From contig JACJYQ010000001.1 of NCBI GenBank assembly GCA_020636025.1, forward strand, positions 310,001-374,000: a DNA stretch of 64,000 nucleotides. The letters run 5' to 3'. The position numbers and the translations under genes are program-made. Positions 9,201-17,205 of the stretch are shown here, piece by piece (the stretch's first letter is position 1; every line of letters begins with the position of its first letter). The stretch comes from Lewinellaceae bacterium. GTDB lineage: Bacteria > Bacteroidota > Bacteroidia > Chitinophagales > Saprospiraceae. Below the pieces are notes generated by a model, which saw only the letters and a list, made by a program, of their open reading frames with translations, did not search any database and had not been told where the DNA came from.

Positions 9201-9608
9201 TTGATAACCTGCATTGCAAACATAAATGTCCAATAGGCCATCGGCATTTATGTCAACCATCACAACGCCAGTACTCCAGAACTGCTGACCTCCAACACCT
9301 GCTTTTTGCGTGATGTCTTCAAAATGAAAATCACCTTTGTTGAGGTAGAGTTTGTTCTCACCCATATTGGAAGTAAGAAACACGTCAACCAAACCGTCAT
9401 TGTTGATGTCGCCCAGGGCAACACCGCCGCCATTGTAGAAATTGCGGTAATTGAAGATGTTGAAGTCCTCGGTGTTTTCAACCTTGTTTACAAAGTCAAT
9501 TCCGGATACTGATGACGGTATCTCTTCGAAAAGTGCTTGTTTTTGATCGTTGGTATGACAAAAGGAACAGAGCAGGGCACAGCAAATCACTAGGGCGTTT
9601 AAACGCAT
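6279..9608 (-). CDS. Large FG-GAP/VCBS and ASPIC/UnbV repeat lipoprotein (copy A)
   Basis: 1109 residues, same architecture as the next gene: a signal peptide with a likely lipidated Cys17 (CSFCH), a first propeller rich in DINNDGLVD-type loops, an ASPIC/UnbV domain near residues 545-620 (GAKIIAF, GFQSSVGYRTIFGLG, LVVFWPD), and a second propeller (GDVNGDGLDDVF, DLDKDGDLDLFVGSR). Shared blocks such as GGGVA.GD.N.DGL.D and FF/LTSNMG near the N-terminus show the two are paralogues from an old duplication. It is divergent from the T9SS protein at 9712 with 103 bases between. A role in surface binding next to the susCD block is inferred from context only. Confidence 0.85.
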   Translation of the reverse strand: MRLNALVICCALLCSFCHTNDQKQALFEEIPSSVSGIDFVNKVENTEDFNIFNYRNFYNGGGVALGDINNDGLVDVFLTSNMGENKLYLNKGDFHFEDITQKAGVGGQQFWSTGVVMVDINADGLLDIYVCNAGYQKSNPEKKPENELFINNGDLTFTEKAAEYGLNEEGYTTHAAFFDYDLDGDLDCYILNNSFMPVNTLNYSNNRELYAKDWPVKDYLKGGGDKLLRNDHGKYVDVTQKAGIFGSLIGFGLGVTVGDVNGDYWPDLYISNDFYERDYLYINQGDGTYKEEVEQWMEHLSLASMGADMADINNDGYPEIFTTEMLPGDDVRLKTEIMFENYNVYQLKLDRGFYHQYMQNSLQLNNRDKTFSDIAYYSGVAASDWSWGALMFDADNDGYRDIYICNGIYKDVIDQDFIDFFADAVVQKMALTGKKEELNNVISKMPSKPLLNKAFRNTGNLKFEDKGIDWGFTKPSFSNGAAYADLDNDGDLDLVINNVNEQAFVYRNNENKLLNNHYLAVDLTGKDKNTFAIGAKIIAFVDGQQLNSQLVPTRGFQSSVGYRTIFGLGKNTKVDSLVVFWPDKKMSKLINPEVDRSLSIAWTTDLKVSEDPADKANMSPPLVKQVACNFKSFTEDNFIDFYPENLSFRKISREGPKAGTGDVNGDGLDDVFIGAPAGQVATLYIQTQNGQFELSRQPAFKADSMYEDTAVLFFDADGDHDLDLFVGSGGNKDELGSRLLQDRLYVNDGKGNFILNPYALSLNGYNTAVAVPFDLDKDGDLDLFVGSRSVPGNYGIPPKQFLYENNGKGGFVDITKKAGDAIKLLGMVTDATMADVTDAPGEELVVVGEWMSPQIFQIDNGQLKKVASNLDEYPGWYNAVESTDLDGDGNQDLVLGNRGENFYFEGSPEAPVKIWIWDFDNNGTVEKIMTRQIDGRDMPILMKKELTGQLPMLKKANLTHEQYAHKSIQDLFPAELLQKAMMRKATFFESAIAFNKGEGQFSMQPLPAEVQFSCVCAIWCGDLNADGKTDLLLAGNDDGFIPQFSKLDASFGHTLLNLGNGQFNRLENRLSGFTVKGNTKVLLNTRIAGKDHILALINNKSPKLFTSGN

Positions 9609-9670
9609 GACGTAAGTAGTCGTTTGTAGGAAAGAGCCGTCAAAATTACAAAGTAATTGCCTAATTTGGT

Positions 9671-9678
9671 TATATTTG
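9671..9678 (+). promoter_or_regulatory. Candidate -7 promoter box (TATATTTG)
   Basis: TATATTTG fits the Bacteroidota TAnnTTTG box and lies 33 bases before the TTG start of the type-B T9SS protein, giving a short leader as is usual in this phylum. No convincing TTG lies 17-23 bases upstream. Confidence 0.4.
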
Positions 9679-9711
9679 TAAGCTTTAAATTACGCAAATA
9701 AACAGGTCAGC

Positions 9712-12243
9712 TTGAGCAAAAAAACGATTTCCCAGCTACTGATTTTTTGCATTCTGGGTACCCTGAGTGCCCAGACGGGATTCAGAAGAACCGGCCAGGT
9801 GTATGTAATAGACAAGGATGAAAATGAACTCCTGGATTATACCATCCCATCCTCCAACAGTATAAAGGTTTCACCGCTTGGAAGTTTGTCCACCGGCGGA
9901 TTTGATGCCATGGGTTTTCGAACTACAGACAATTGTTTGTATGCCATTTGTGTCGCCAATAACCATCTGTTCCGATTTAGTGCCGGTGTGGTGAGCGAAG
10001 ACCTGGGAAACATCGGATTAACACCAAATCTGTATTATTTGGCAGGCGATGTGAGTCCGGATGGACGCTTCCACTATAGTGTTGGAGCAGATGCCGGTGG
10101 TCATGTGGTGCATCTGGCGAAAATTGACCTGACAAGCAGTGGGTTTCCAATCCAATTTATTAACCTAAGTGGACTTGGACTGCTTTCGGACATTACCTGC
10201 GATCCCCAAACCGGCAAATTGTATGGTTTTGACCATGATAATCACCGAATGGTATTGATTGATCCTGTAACCGGTGTGAATCAGTCGTTTCCGCCTATTG
10301 GATTCGAAAACGACATTTATGGTCTGTATTTCGATGCATTCAATGACCTGTATGCTGTAGGTAATACGCTAGGTGGTATCGTTGATGCATACTTCATGAT
10401 GGACAAGAATACCGGAAAGGAAACGCGTCTGGCTACCGGAGCCTTGTCCAGGATTGCTGATGTCGCCTCTTGTCCATATTCTGTTGAACTAACCTGTGAT
10501 GTTTCGCCTGGAAATAATTTGCCTTGTACCGATGCAGTATTTACATACAATCTCGTAAATGGCAGCAACGCAACGTTTGAAGGATTGGAATTGGTCCACA
10601 AGCTGCCCAATGGTTTTACGTTCGAATCGGTGTTGTCAAACTCATTTGGGGCTATTCCAGACACTTCAGCCAATCCGGGAGCTATTACACTCAGCAACAT
10701 AAAGCTTAGCCCTGGATCAAGGCAATTGAGTATAAAAGTTTACGTTGGTGATATCCCAAAAGGGAAATACAACAGCCAGGCTGTAATAAATAAGTTGCCT
10801 GATGGATATGGCTCATGTTGTCTTTCCAATTATCCAAAACTGGCAGGCTTTGAGGACAGCACGGTATTTAATTTGAAACGATTTGATCAGGATAGCTTGC
10901 ATTTCAACCTGCTGCTATGCCATGGAGAAACGCTGGAACTTGAATCAGGTGATTATGGCGATAACATCGTTTGGAACACGGGAAGTGACAAACCAAATCT
11001 GCTGGTCCAAACTGGAGGATTGTATAGTTTTACATCAGGTAGTACTTGTGAACAAGTGTATGTAGAACATGAGGTTACCTCTGTTTCTTGTCCGTATACC
11101 ATTGAAATGAAGCACATAATAGAGCCTGATTCAACTTTTGCTTGTTCGGAGGTCATTTTCAATTTCTATGTAAATAATGATTCAGGTGAACCCAGGTATG
11201 ACATCACATTTTATGATGAACTGCCGGCAGGCTTCAGTTTTTTATCTGTATTGAAAAACCCTTACGGCGGAACTGTGGATGCGGCTAATTCTGACAGCAT
11301 CATAAGGGTGCAGCACATGACGATCCACCCGGGTAGAGATACCTTGAGGTTCCTTGTGAGACTAAACCAAATTCCCCCCGGAACCTATAAGAACAGGGCA
11401 AGGATTACCGGATTTCCGCAAATTATTGGACCTCTGCGCTTATCTGATGACCCGAAAACGGTTCAGCCGGATAGCAGTCGCCTCATTGTAAAAGGGATCA
11501 TACAAGACTCCATGCTGTTCCATGAAAAAGTGTGTCCAAATGCAAGTATTGTACTGGATGCATCATACCTGGGACAATCCTTTTTGTGGGAAAATGGCTC
11601 GACAAGTAGTAGCAGAGAGGTGATTTCTCCGGGAATCTATTTCCTCTCTGTGTTGGATGGCTGTGAACCTAGAACTGTTATGTGGGACGTTGCAGGGGCA
11701 ATGGGCATCGAAGTTGAACCAATATTGCCCATTATGTTGCATCAGGGAGATAGTACGGTCCTGCACACTGTAATTCATAATGAAGGACAGGATCTGGACA
11801 TCCAATGGCATGATCCTGCGATGAATACCCTTTCATGCTTGCAATGTCCCGATCCGGTTGCCAAACCTCTTCACAATAACGTCTATTCCGTAATTGTTTC
11901 AAATGAGGAATGTTCGGATACAACCATCGCTGAGCTGCTGGTAGATGATTCCAGAAGGCTATATTTCCCCAACGCATTTTCTCCAAATGACGATGGGGTC
12001 AATGACAGGTTCTATTTTTCCAGTCCTGATTATGCAATGATTTTGTCCTTGTCAGTGTTCGACAGATGGGGTAACCTGGTTTTTCTCCGGGAAAAAATTG
12101 AACTGCAACCAGGACACCCATTTTGGGATGGAACCTTCGAAGGAAAACTTTTATCTCCCGGTGTTTATTTCTGGTGCGCAAAAATCAAGTTTATTGATGA
12201 CGATGTGCAGGTATTTACAGGTGATATAACCCTTCTAAGATAA
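9712..12243 (+). CDS. Secreted protein with DUF11-like domains and T9SS type-B C-terminal domain
   Basis: 843 residues starting at a TTG codon. No in-frame ATG lies upstream, and the encoded N-terminus SKKTISQLLIFCILGTLSAQ is a good signal peptide, which decides the start. Residues about 25-250 look like a propeller of short repeats with lines such as CDPQTGKLYGFD and FDAFNDLYAVG. Two DUF11-like (conserved repeat) domains follow, each opening with a Cys-rich VELTCDVSPG or IEMKHIIEPD stretch and containing ELPAGFSF-type lines. The end carries YFPNAFSPNDDGVND and FDRWGNLVF, the gliding-motility-associated (CHU_C, type-B) sorting domain. The protein is thus probably exported by T9SS and fixed on or released from the surface. 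It is divergent from the FG-GAP pair and convergent with susD. Function unknown. Confidence 0.85.
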   Translation: MSKKTISQLLIFCILGTLSAQTGFRRTGQVYVIDKDENELLDYTIPSSNSIKVSPLGSLSTGGFDAMGFRTTDNCLYAICVANNHLFRFSAGVVSEDLGNIGLTPNLYYLAGDVSPDGRFHYSVGADAGGHVVHLAKIDLTSSGFPIQFINLSGLGLLSDITCDPQTGKLYGFDHDNHRMVLIDPVTGVNQSFPPIGFENDIYGLYFDAFNDLYAVGNTLGGIVDAYFMMDKNTGKETRLATGALSRIADVASCPYSVELTCDVSPGNNLPCTDAVFTYNLVNGSNATFEGLELVHKLPNGFTFESVLSNSFGAIPDTSANPGAITLSNIKLSPGSRQLSIKVYVGDIPKGKYNSQAVINKLPDGYGSCCLSNYPKLAGFEDSTVFNLKRFDQDSLHFNLLLCHGETLELESGDYGDNIVWNTGSDKPNLLVQTGGLYSFTSGSTCEQVYVEHEVTSVSCPYTIEMKHIIEPDSTFACSEVIFNFYVNNDSGEPRYDITFYDELPAGFSFLSVLKNPYGGTVDAANSDSIIRVQHMTIHPGRDTLRFLVRLNQIPPGTYKNRARITGFPQIIGPLRLSDDPKTVQPDSSRLIVKGIIQDSMLFHEKVCPNASIVLDASYLGQSFLWENGSTSSSREVISPGIYFLSVLDGCEPRTVMWDVAGAMGIEVEPILPIMLHQGDSTVLHTVIHNEGQDLDIQWHDPAMNTLSCLQCPDPVAKPLHNNVYSVIVSNEECSDTTIAELLVDDSRRLYFPNAFSPNDDGVNDRFYFSSPDYAMILSLSVFDRWGNLVFLREKIELQPGHPFWDGTFEGKLLSPGVYFWCAKIKFIDDDVQVFTGDITLLR

Positions 12244-12250
12244 AAAAATA

Positions 12251-12275
12251 GCGGCTGCCCATGTTGGGCAGCCGC
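12251..12275. terminator. Bidirectional intrinsic terminator
   Basis: A perfect ten-base stem, GCGGCTGCCC and GGGCAGCCGC around ATGTT, lies between two convergent genes. An A-run precedes it and a T-rich stretch follows, so it can serve both the plus-strand T9SS gene and susD on the minus strand. Confidence 0.9.
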
Positions 12276-12309
12276 TTAAGTATTTTAGCATGTATCAGAT
12301 TCCAAACGA

Positions 12310-13839
12310 TTACCTGTAACCTGGGTTTTGAGACAGATTCGGGTTAACCGCCAAGGCTGAGTTTGGAATAGGGAACAATAGACGTTCGTTTCCAGAAACA
12401 GCTGGTTTCTCCTGGAAAGGCTGAAGGAATTTACCGAAGCGGATCATATCCGTACGGCGAAGACTTTCCCAATAAAACTCGCGACCTCTTTCTGCCAGAA
12501 GGTCATCGGCAGTAAGTGACATAAGGTCAGAAGCGCCACGCTTTGCGCGGATCTGGTTAACGATACCTAATGGGTCACCAGTACCATTGCGCATTTCAGC
12601 TTCCGCTTTCATCAGCAATACATCAGCGTAGCGGATAAATACATAGTCATTATCCACGTTGTCACCGTTGTTGTAGTCAATTGGATACTTCACTACACGG
12701 ATACCGGTGATTTCCAGGTTATTTCCTGTTTCAACCAGTTTCACGTCACGTGTAAAGGCAAGTGGATTTCCTTTACGATCTTGCAACGGATTTCCATCTT
12801 TATCAACCTGCTGACCAACCAGGAAACCGGCATTAATACCGCCAACTTCAGTCATGCCTGCGTAGTCTGCCTTTTTACGCATATCGGTATCTTCGAAAGA
12901 ATCGTAAAAATCACTCAAAGTGGCAAAACCATTCCAGCCAGAAGGATTCTGATTGTAGTGCAATCCGCAGAACCAACGTGAACGAACACTGTTACCAGTA
13001 CCTCTGCTTGATCCGGCTACGTTTTCGTACGTCCAGATGTTTTCTGTAGATATCTGATCATTGTTAGGCGCAAAGTTGTCGAAATAGTTGTCAGCAATGC
13101 TGTATTTGCCTGACTGGATGATTTCGTTTGCCAGACTGATCACCTGATCCATATCCGCTGTTGGGAAGGATGGGTTTGCACGATCGGCGAAAGTACCTTT
13201 GTTCAGGTAGCAGCGCATCAGAAGACCTTTTGCAGCGTCTTTGTTTGCACGGTTTACCGGGCCATCAGGCAGGTCACCCATAACCTCGTTTAGTTCCTTG
13301 ATTACGAAATCCAGCGCATCTGCACCAGAAAGCACTTGAGGAGCATTGAGCAAATTGTCGCCTACTTCACGGAATGGAACCTGGTTCCAGCCGTCAGCAA
13401 CGGTAAATACGACAAATGCACGGAGGAAGCGAGCTTCAGCTGCCTGTTCTGCTGTTGGTGAAAAGTTTAACGAGTTGGTTGTGGCAAATTGAATCTGCAA
13501 CAATTGGTTGAAAGTTTGCTTGAGATAATCGTGGTCTGCTGTCCAGGTATGGTTGTGCAATACACGCCAGATACCGTTATCATCCCAGTCACCTCCACGG
13601 GTTGGGCCGAGGGTTTCATCAGTAGTGTGCTGTTGTGCAGCCCACAAACGAGCCTGATCCTGATAAGGCTCTTTCATCAGGTCGTATGCTCCTTTAATCA
13701 GAGCGGCAACATCTGTATTGGCATTCAGATAAGCCTCGGCCTGTTGTTTGTTTAAATCCTGATTCAGTGTCTCATCCAGCGAGCAGGCTGAAAAGCCGAG
13801 CGCCAGGAGTACCATCAGGGAAATTGATTTAAATTTCAT
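12310..13839 (-). CDS. SusD/RagB-family nutrient-binding outer-membrane lipoprotein
   Basis: 509 residues with a lipoprotein signal ending at Cys19 (GFSACS). SusD-like proteins form the lid of SusC transporters and capture substrate, usually glycans or peptides, at the outer surface. The N-terminal half shows the helical TPR-like pattern (AYDLMKEPYQDQ, AEARFLRAFVVF), and the C-terminal half the family line YADVLLMKAEAEMRNG, followed by VNQIRAKRGA and GREFYWESLRRTDMIRFGKF. The segment RFLRAF is the usual SusD hallmark. It begins 18 bases after susC and shares its transcript. No degradative enzyme is encoded beside the pair, so the substrate cannot be named. Confidence 0.96.
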   Translation of the reverse strand: MKFKSISLMVLLALGFSACSLDETLNQDLNKQQAEAYLNANTDVAALIKGAYDLMKEPYQDQARLWAAQQHTTDETLGPTRGGDWDDNGIWRVLHNHTWTADHDYLKQTFNQLLQIQFATTNSLNFSPTAEQAAEARFLRAFVVFTVADGWNQVPFREVGDNLLNAPQVLSGADALDFVIKELNEVMGDLPDGPVNRANKDAAKGLLMRCYLNKGTFADRANPSFPTADMDQVISLANEIIQSGKYSIADNYFDNFAPNNDQISTENIWTYENVAGSSRGTGNSVRSRWFCGLHYNQNPSGWNGFATLSDFYDSFEDTDMRKKADYAGMTEVGGINAGFLVGQQVDKDGNPLQDRKGNPLAFTRDVKLVETGNNLEITGIRVVKYPIDYNNGDNVDNDYVFIRYADVLLMKAEAEMRNGTGDPLGIVNQIRAKRGASDLMSLTADDLLAERGREFYWESLRRTDMIRFGKFLQPFQEKPAVSGNERLLFPIPNSALAVNPNLSQNPGYR

Positions 13840-13857
13840 AATGTGGTAGTTTTTTTG

Positions 13858-16845
13858 TTAGAAAGAGATGTTAGCACCCACGATAATGGTACGAGCAGAT
13901 GGATACGGAATGTATTCAATACCTGTTGAAGGCAAACCTTCTCTAACGTTGACCGTATTTACTTCTGGGTCAAAGCCAGTATAGTCGGTGAAAACAAACA
14001 GGTTGGTTCCCTGAACATACAGGGTAGCATTCCGTACTGTTTTTCCAATGTTTCCAAAATTATATGCGAGCCTGGCGTTAGCCAGTTTCATATAATTGCC
14101 ACTTTCAAGATAACGGGTAGATGCTTTGATTGCATTTGCATCTGACTCCATTATGTCACCACCAATCAGATTGGCAGCAATGTTTCTGGTGCCAAGGTTG
14201 GTGATAGGCAATACCGACATTTGGGTATTGTTAAAGATTTTGTAGTTATAAGCTCCGTTCAAGCTCATATCAAACAAGAACTTGCCAAATCCAAGGCTAG
14301 TGGTAATACCAATAAGTGTATTAGGGTTTGGATCTCCAACAAAGGCCTGAGTTTCCTCATCGCCGCCTACATAGATACTTTGTCCGTTAGCATCAAGGCC
14401 TTCCCACTGACGCAGGAAGAAAGAGTTCAAAGGCTGGTCGTTGGCCAATTTCTGGCTAACAGCGCCTGAGCTACCCTGACCAAACAATTCTCCGTAGAAA
14501 ATTTCCGGACCATTGTATCCAGTCAGTTTGTTGTCCTGGAAGGTGGCAACAGCGCCAAGGCTCCAGTTCAGGTTCTCCTGATCAACAATCAAAGCATTAA
14601 CTGCCAATTCTATACCTGAGTTGGTAACCTCACCTGGGAGGTTGATCCAATAGAAACCTGCTGGAGCAGGCTGAATGGTTGGGAATTGGAACAACAGGTC
14701 CTCCGTTTTTTTATCGAACCAGTCTATGCTACCATAGATTTTGTTGTTCATAAAACCAAAGTCAAGACCTACGTTAATGGTAGTACTTGTTTCCCATTTT
14801 AGATCTGGGTTGGCAACGTTCGCCAATCCAACTGTTCCTTGTCCGAAGAAGTAACGCTCTTGAGAAGCACCTGCGGGGAAATCGGAGTTACCTGTTTGAC
14901 CCCAGCTGGCACGTAATTTCAGATTGTCAATCGGGCCATCCTGCAAAAATGCTTCCTGGTGAAGATTCCAGGCTACACCAACTGCTGGGAAGTATCCGTA
15001 CTTGTTGTTTTCACCAAATTTACTGGAACCATCAGCACGCATGGTAGCATTGATGAGGTATTTGTCCTGAATATTGAACAAAGCACGTGCAAAATACGAT
15101 TGAAGTGCTGCGTCAGGATCACTGTAAGAGAATATGTTACGTGTACCCTGCGTAGTGTTTTGCAGAATATTGGTGTAATCGAAATCATCTACAGAGAATC
15201 CTTTACCAACGGCACCAAATCCATAGTTATTACGCTTCTGATATTCATAACCTACAGTTGCATTCAGACTCAAAGTACGGCTGAAAGATTTGAGGTAGTT
15301 GAGTGTATGGGACAGAATTTGGTTGGTATTGTTGCTGGCAAATGCACCGGCAATACCCTGGCCTTCAATATCCTGATAGTTGATATAACTGGCCAACTGG
15401 ATCCGACGGTTACCTGTACCGTGGTAAATACTGTACTCCAGTTTATAAGTCAAATCTTCAGTAAGTTTCAGAGAAGGCGCAATACTTGCAAGGATGTCGA
15501 AAGTGCTTACTTTATCTTTAAAGGCGTCAATCAGAGCAACCGGGTTGATGGAAGTGTTGCCAAACGGAGGCAGGATAACCGGTGTGCCATCTTCATTGTA
15601 CATAGAGGCAGTTGGGTTCCACTGTAGTGCTTGTCCAACTACACTTCCCTGGAATCCAGCGTTTGTGGAAATACCAGGTGCGCGCTCCCTTCCCTGCGAA
15701 GTCAATACACCAAAGTCAATGGACAGGCGCTTGCTATCGAAGAATTTATAAGAGCCGCGAATATTAGCAGTAAGACGTTGGAAATCATTGGCTTTGATAA
15801 TACCTTCCTGGTTCAGATAGCCCAAACCAACGCGATAATTACCAGCGTCACTACCACCGCTAATGGTGATGTTATGGTTTTGAACGATACCTGTTCTTAA
15901 AATTTCATCCATAGCATCAACGCTTTGACCATAGTCTCCATTCCTTCTTCCAGTCATGGAATCAATGGATACACCATAGGCGTCAAGCGCGGCGCGGTAT
16001 TCATCTCCGGTAAGTACCTCGTACTTTTTAAGGATAGAGCTTCCACCTACATAGGTATTCAGATCAATGGAAGGAGCTCCTGTTTTCGCACGCTTGGTGG
16101 TAATCAATACTACACCATTAGCACCACGTGAGCCGTAAATGGCCGTAGCTGATGCATCTTTCAATATTTCAATTGATTCGATGTCTGATGGGTTCAGGTA
16201 GTTCAAAGGGTTTGAACCTGGAGAATTACCAAAGTTGCCACCTGGGCTACCATCAGGCTTGGAAGAAGCGCCAAGCTGCTGAATTCCATCAACAACAAAC
16301 AGAGGCTGGTTACCGGTACGTATAGAGGCATTACCTCTGATACGGACGGTGGTAAGACCACCAGGCTGTCCACTGTTGTTGATAACCTGTACACCGGCTA
16401 CCTTACCCTGGATCAATTGATCAGGAGCGGTAACCAGACCTTTGTTAAAGTTCTTTTCGCTTACGGAAGCTACAGAACCAGTCAGATCAGATTTTTTGGC
16501 AACGCCATAGCCGATTACAACTACTTCGTCCAAAACTGATCCTGGAGCCAGAGCAACATCAACTACATTGGATGTCCCTAATGTTACCACTTGCTCTTCA
16601 TATCCGGTGTAGGCTACACGAATCTGGTCGGAACCATCCGGAACATCGAGGACAAACTTGCCATCGACATCGGTGGAAGTGCCACGGGTTGTGCCTACAA
16701 CCGAAACAGTAGCGCCAATGAGCGCATCACCGTTTTCCGAGTCGGTGACGTGGCCCGTAATGGCACGTTGTGCAAATGCGAAATTGCCTAGCAGCAACAG
16801 CATTGCCATAAGCAGTCCACACTTGGAAATGTTCAAAAACTTCAT
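13858..16845 (-). CDS. SusC/RagA-family TonB-linked outer-membrane transporter
   Basis: 995 residues. Signal peptide ending near AFAQ; a carboxypeptidase-regulatory-like domain at about residues 27-105 (ITGHVTDSENGDALIGATV); the SusC signature LDEVVVIGYG at about 105-115; a plug domain with VRIRGNASIRTGNQPLFVVDG; then a 22-strand barrel ending in the aromatic GANISF. It imports a substrate captured by the SusD partner, powered by TonB. The length is typical for the smaller SusC proteins. The upstream region carries two strong inverted repeats and may hold the control of the pair. Neighbours give no glycan clue: no glycoside hydrolase, sulfatase or peptidase is adjacent. Confidence 0.97.
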   Translation of the reverse strand: MKFLNISKCGLLMAMLLLLGNFAFAQRAITGHVTDSENGDALIGATVSVVGTTRGTSTDVDGKFVLDVPDGSDQIRVAYTGYEEQVVTLGTSNVVDVALAPGSVLDEVVVIGYGVAKKSDLTGSVASVSEKNFNKGLVTAPDQLIQGKVAGVQVINNSGQPGGLTTVRIRGNASIRTGNQPLFVVDGIQQLGASSKPDGSPGGNFGNSPGSNPLNYLNPSDIESIEILKDASATAIYGSRGANGVVLITTKRAKTGAPSIDLNTYVGGSSILKKYEVLTGDEYRAALDAYGVSIDSMTGRRNGDYGQSVDAMDEILRTGIVQNHNITISGGSDAGNYRVGLGYLNQEGIIKANDFQRLTANIRGSYKFFDSKRLSIDFGVLTSQGRERAPGISTNAGFQGSVVGQALQWNPTASMYNEDGTPVILPPFGNTSINPVALIDAFKDKVSTFDILASIAPSLKLTEDLTYKLEYSIYHGTGNRRIQLASYINYQDIEGQGIAGAFASNNTNQILSHTLNYLKSFSRTLSLNATVGYEYQKRNNYGFGAVGKGFSVDDFDYTNILQNTTQGTRNIFSYSDPDAALQSYFARALFNIQDKYLINATMRADGSSKFGENNKYGYFPAVGVAWNLHQEAFLQDGPIDNLKLRASWGQTGNSDFPAGASQERYFFGQGTVGLANVANPDLKWETSTTINVGLDFGFMNNKIYGSIDWFDKKTEDLLFQFPTIQPAPAGFYWINLPGEVTNSGIELAVNALIVDQENLNWSLGAVATFQDNKLTGYNGPEIFYGELFGQGSSGAVSQKLANDQPLNSFFLRQWEGLDANGQSIYVGGDEETQAFVGDPNPNTLIGITTSLGFGKFLFDMSLNGAYNYKIFNNTQMSVLPITNLGTRNIAANLIGGDIMESDANAIKASTRYLESGNYMKLANARLAYNFGNIGKTVRNATLYVQGTNLFVFTDYTGFDPEVNTVNVREGLPSTGIEYIPYPSARTIIVGANISF

Positions 16846-16984
16846 ACGATAATGAGTTTAGTTTAGTGAAAAAATTAAATCCACACAGCTGGAAAGCCGT
16901 AATGAAAGGTTCAATGGAGTTGTTTTTAATCGTTCCTAAATGATCTAGGACGGGATGAAGAATTTGGTAGGACTGTTTCCTTCA

Positions 16985-17018
16985 GTGCTAATGCAAGGTG
17001 TGTGGTGGGCATTAGCAC
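16985..17018. repeat. Inverted repeat in susC upstream region (GTGCTAATGC)
   Basis: GTGCTAATGC at 16985-16994 is perfectly mirrored by GCATTAGCAC at 17009-17018 with a 14-base spacer. It could be a hairpin in the susC leader RNA or a spaced dimer-binding site. There is no T-run, so it is not a standard terminator. Confidence 0.75.
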
Positions 17019-17082
17019 GGGGCTAAGGTACTGAATCGTTGGAAATTACGCCAAATACTTTCTTCAAATTTTTCTTTTGGTT

Positions 17083-17118
17083 GTTAAATCCAAATTTGAT
17101 TGCAAATTTGGATTTAAC
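17083..17118. repeat. Perfect 16-bp-arm palindrome upstream of susC and aguA
   Basis: GTTAAATCCAAATTTG at 17083-17098 and CAAATTTGGATTTAAC at 17103-17118 are perfect reverse complements around ATTG. It lies in the divergent region, with no T-run on either side. An operator for a dimeric or tetrameric regulator, or a leader hairpin, is more likely than a terminator. Confidence 0.85.
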
Positions 17119-17183
17119 ACATTCGTTTACAATAACTTAATGAACTAAAATGGCTTGCTGATAAGATTTTATTTAGGGAGAAT

Positions 17184-17191
17184 TACATTTG
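17184..17191 (+). promoter_or_regulatory. Candidate -7 promoter box for aguA (TACATTTG)
   Basis: TACATTTG fits TAnnTTTG and lies 14 bases before the aguA ATG, which would give a very short leader. A TTG at 17155 is 26 bases away, slightly beyond the usual spacing. Confidence 0.4.
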
Positions 17192-17205
17192 CGTAATAAA
17201 CTGTC

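Larger units (their letters stand above)
16846..17205. other. Intergenic control region between susC and aguA
   Basis: 360 bases without a gene between divergent genes. It holds two long inverted repeats, listed separately, and a weaker imperfect dyad GTTCCTAAATGATCTAGGAC at 16933-16952. A likely -7 box for aguA is at 17184. No clear TAnnTTTG box for susC was found on the minus strand. Confidence 0.7.

Noticed and set aside
14959..15627. Long plus-strand open frame of 222 codons inside susC
   Set aside because: Antisense to a well-supported SusC gene, with no recognisable domain or signal; a shadow frame. Similar long shadows occur opposite both FG-GAP genes and the coiled-coil gene.
17083..17118. 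Long palindrome considered as an intrinsic terminator
   Set aside because: No T-run follows it on either strand and it stands between divergent genes.
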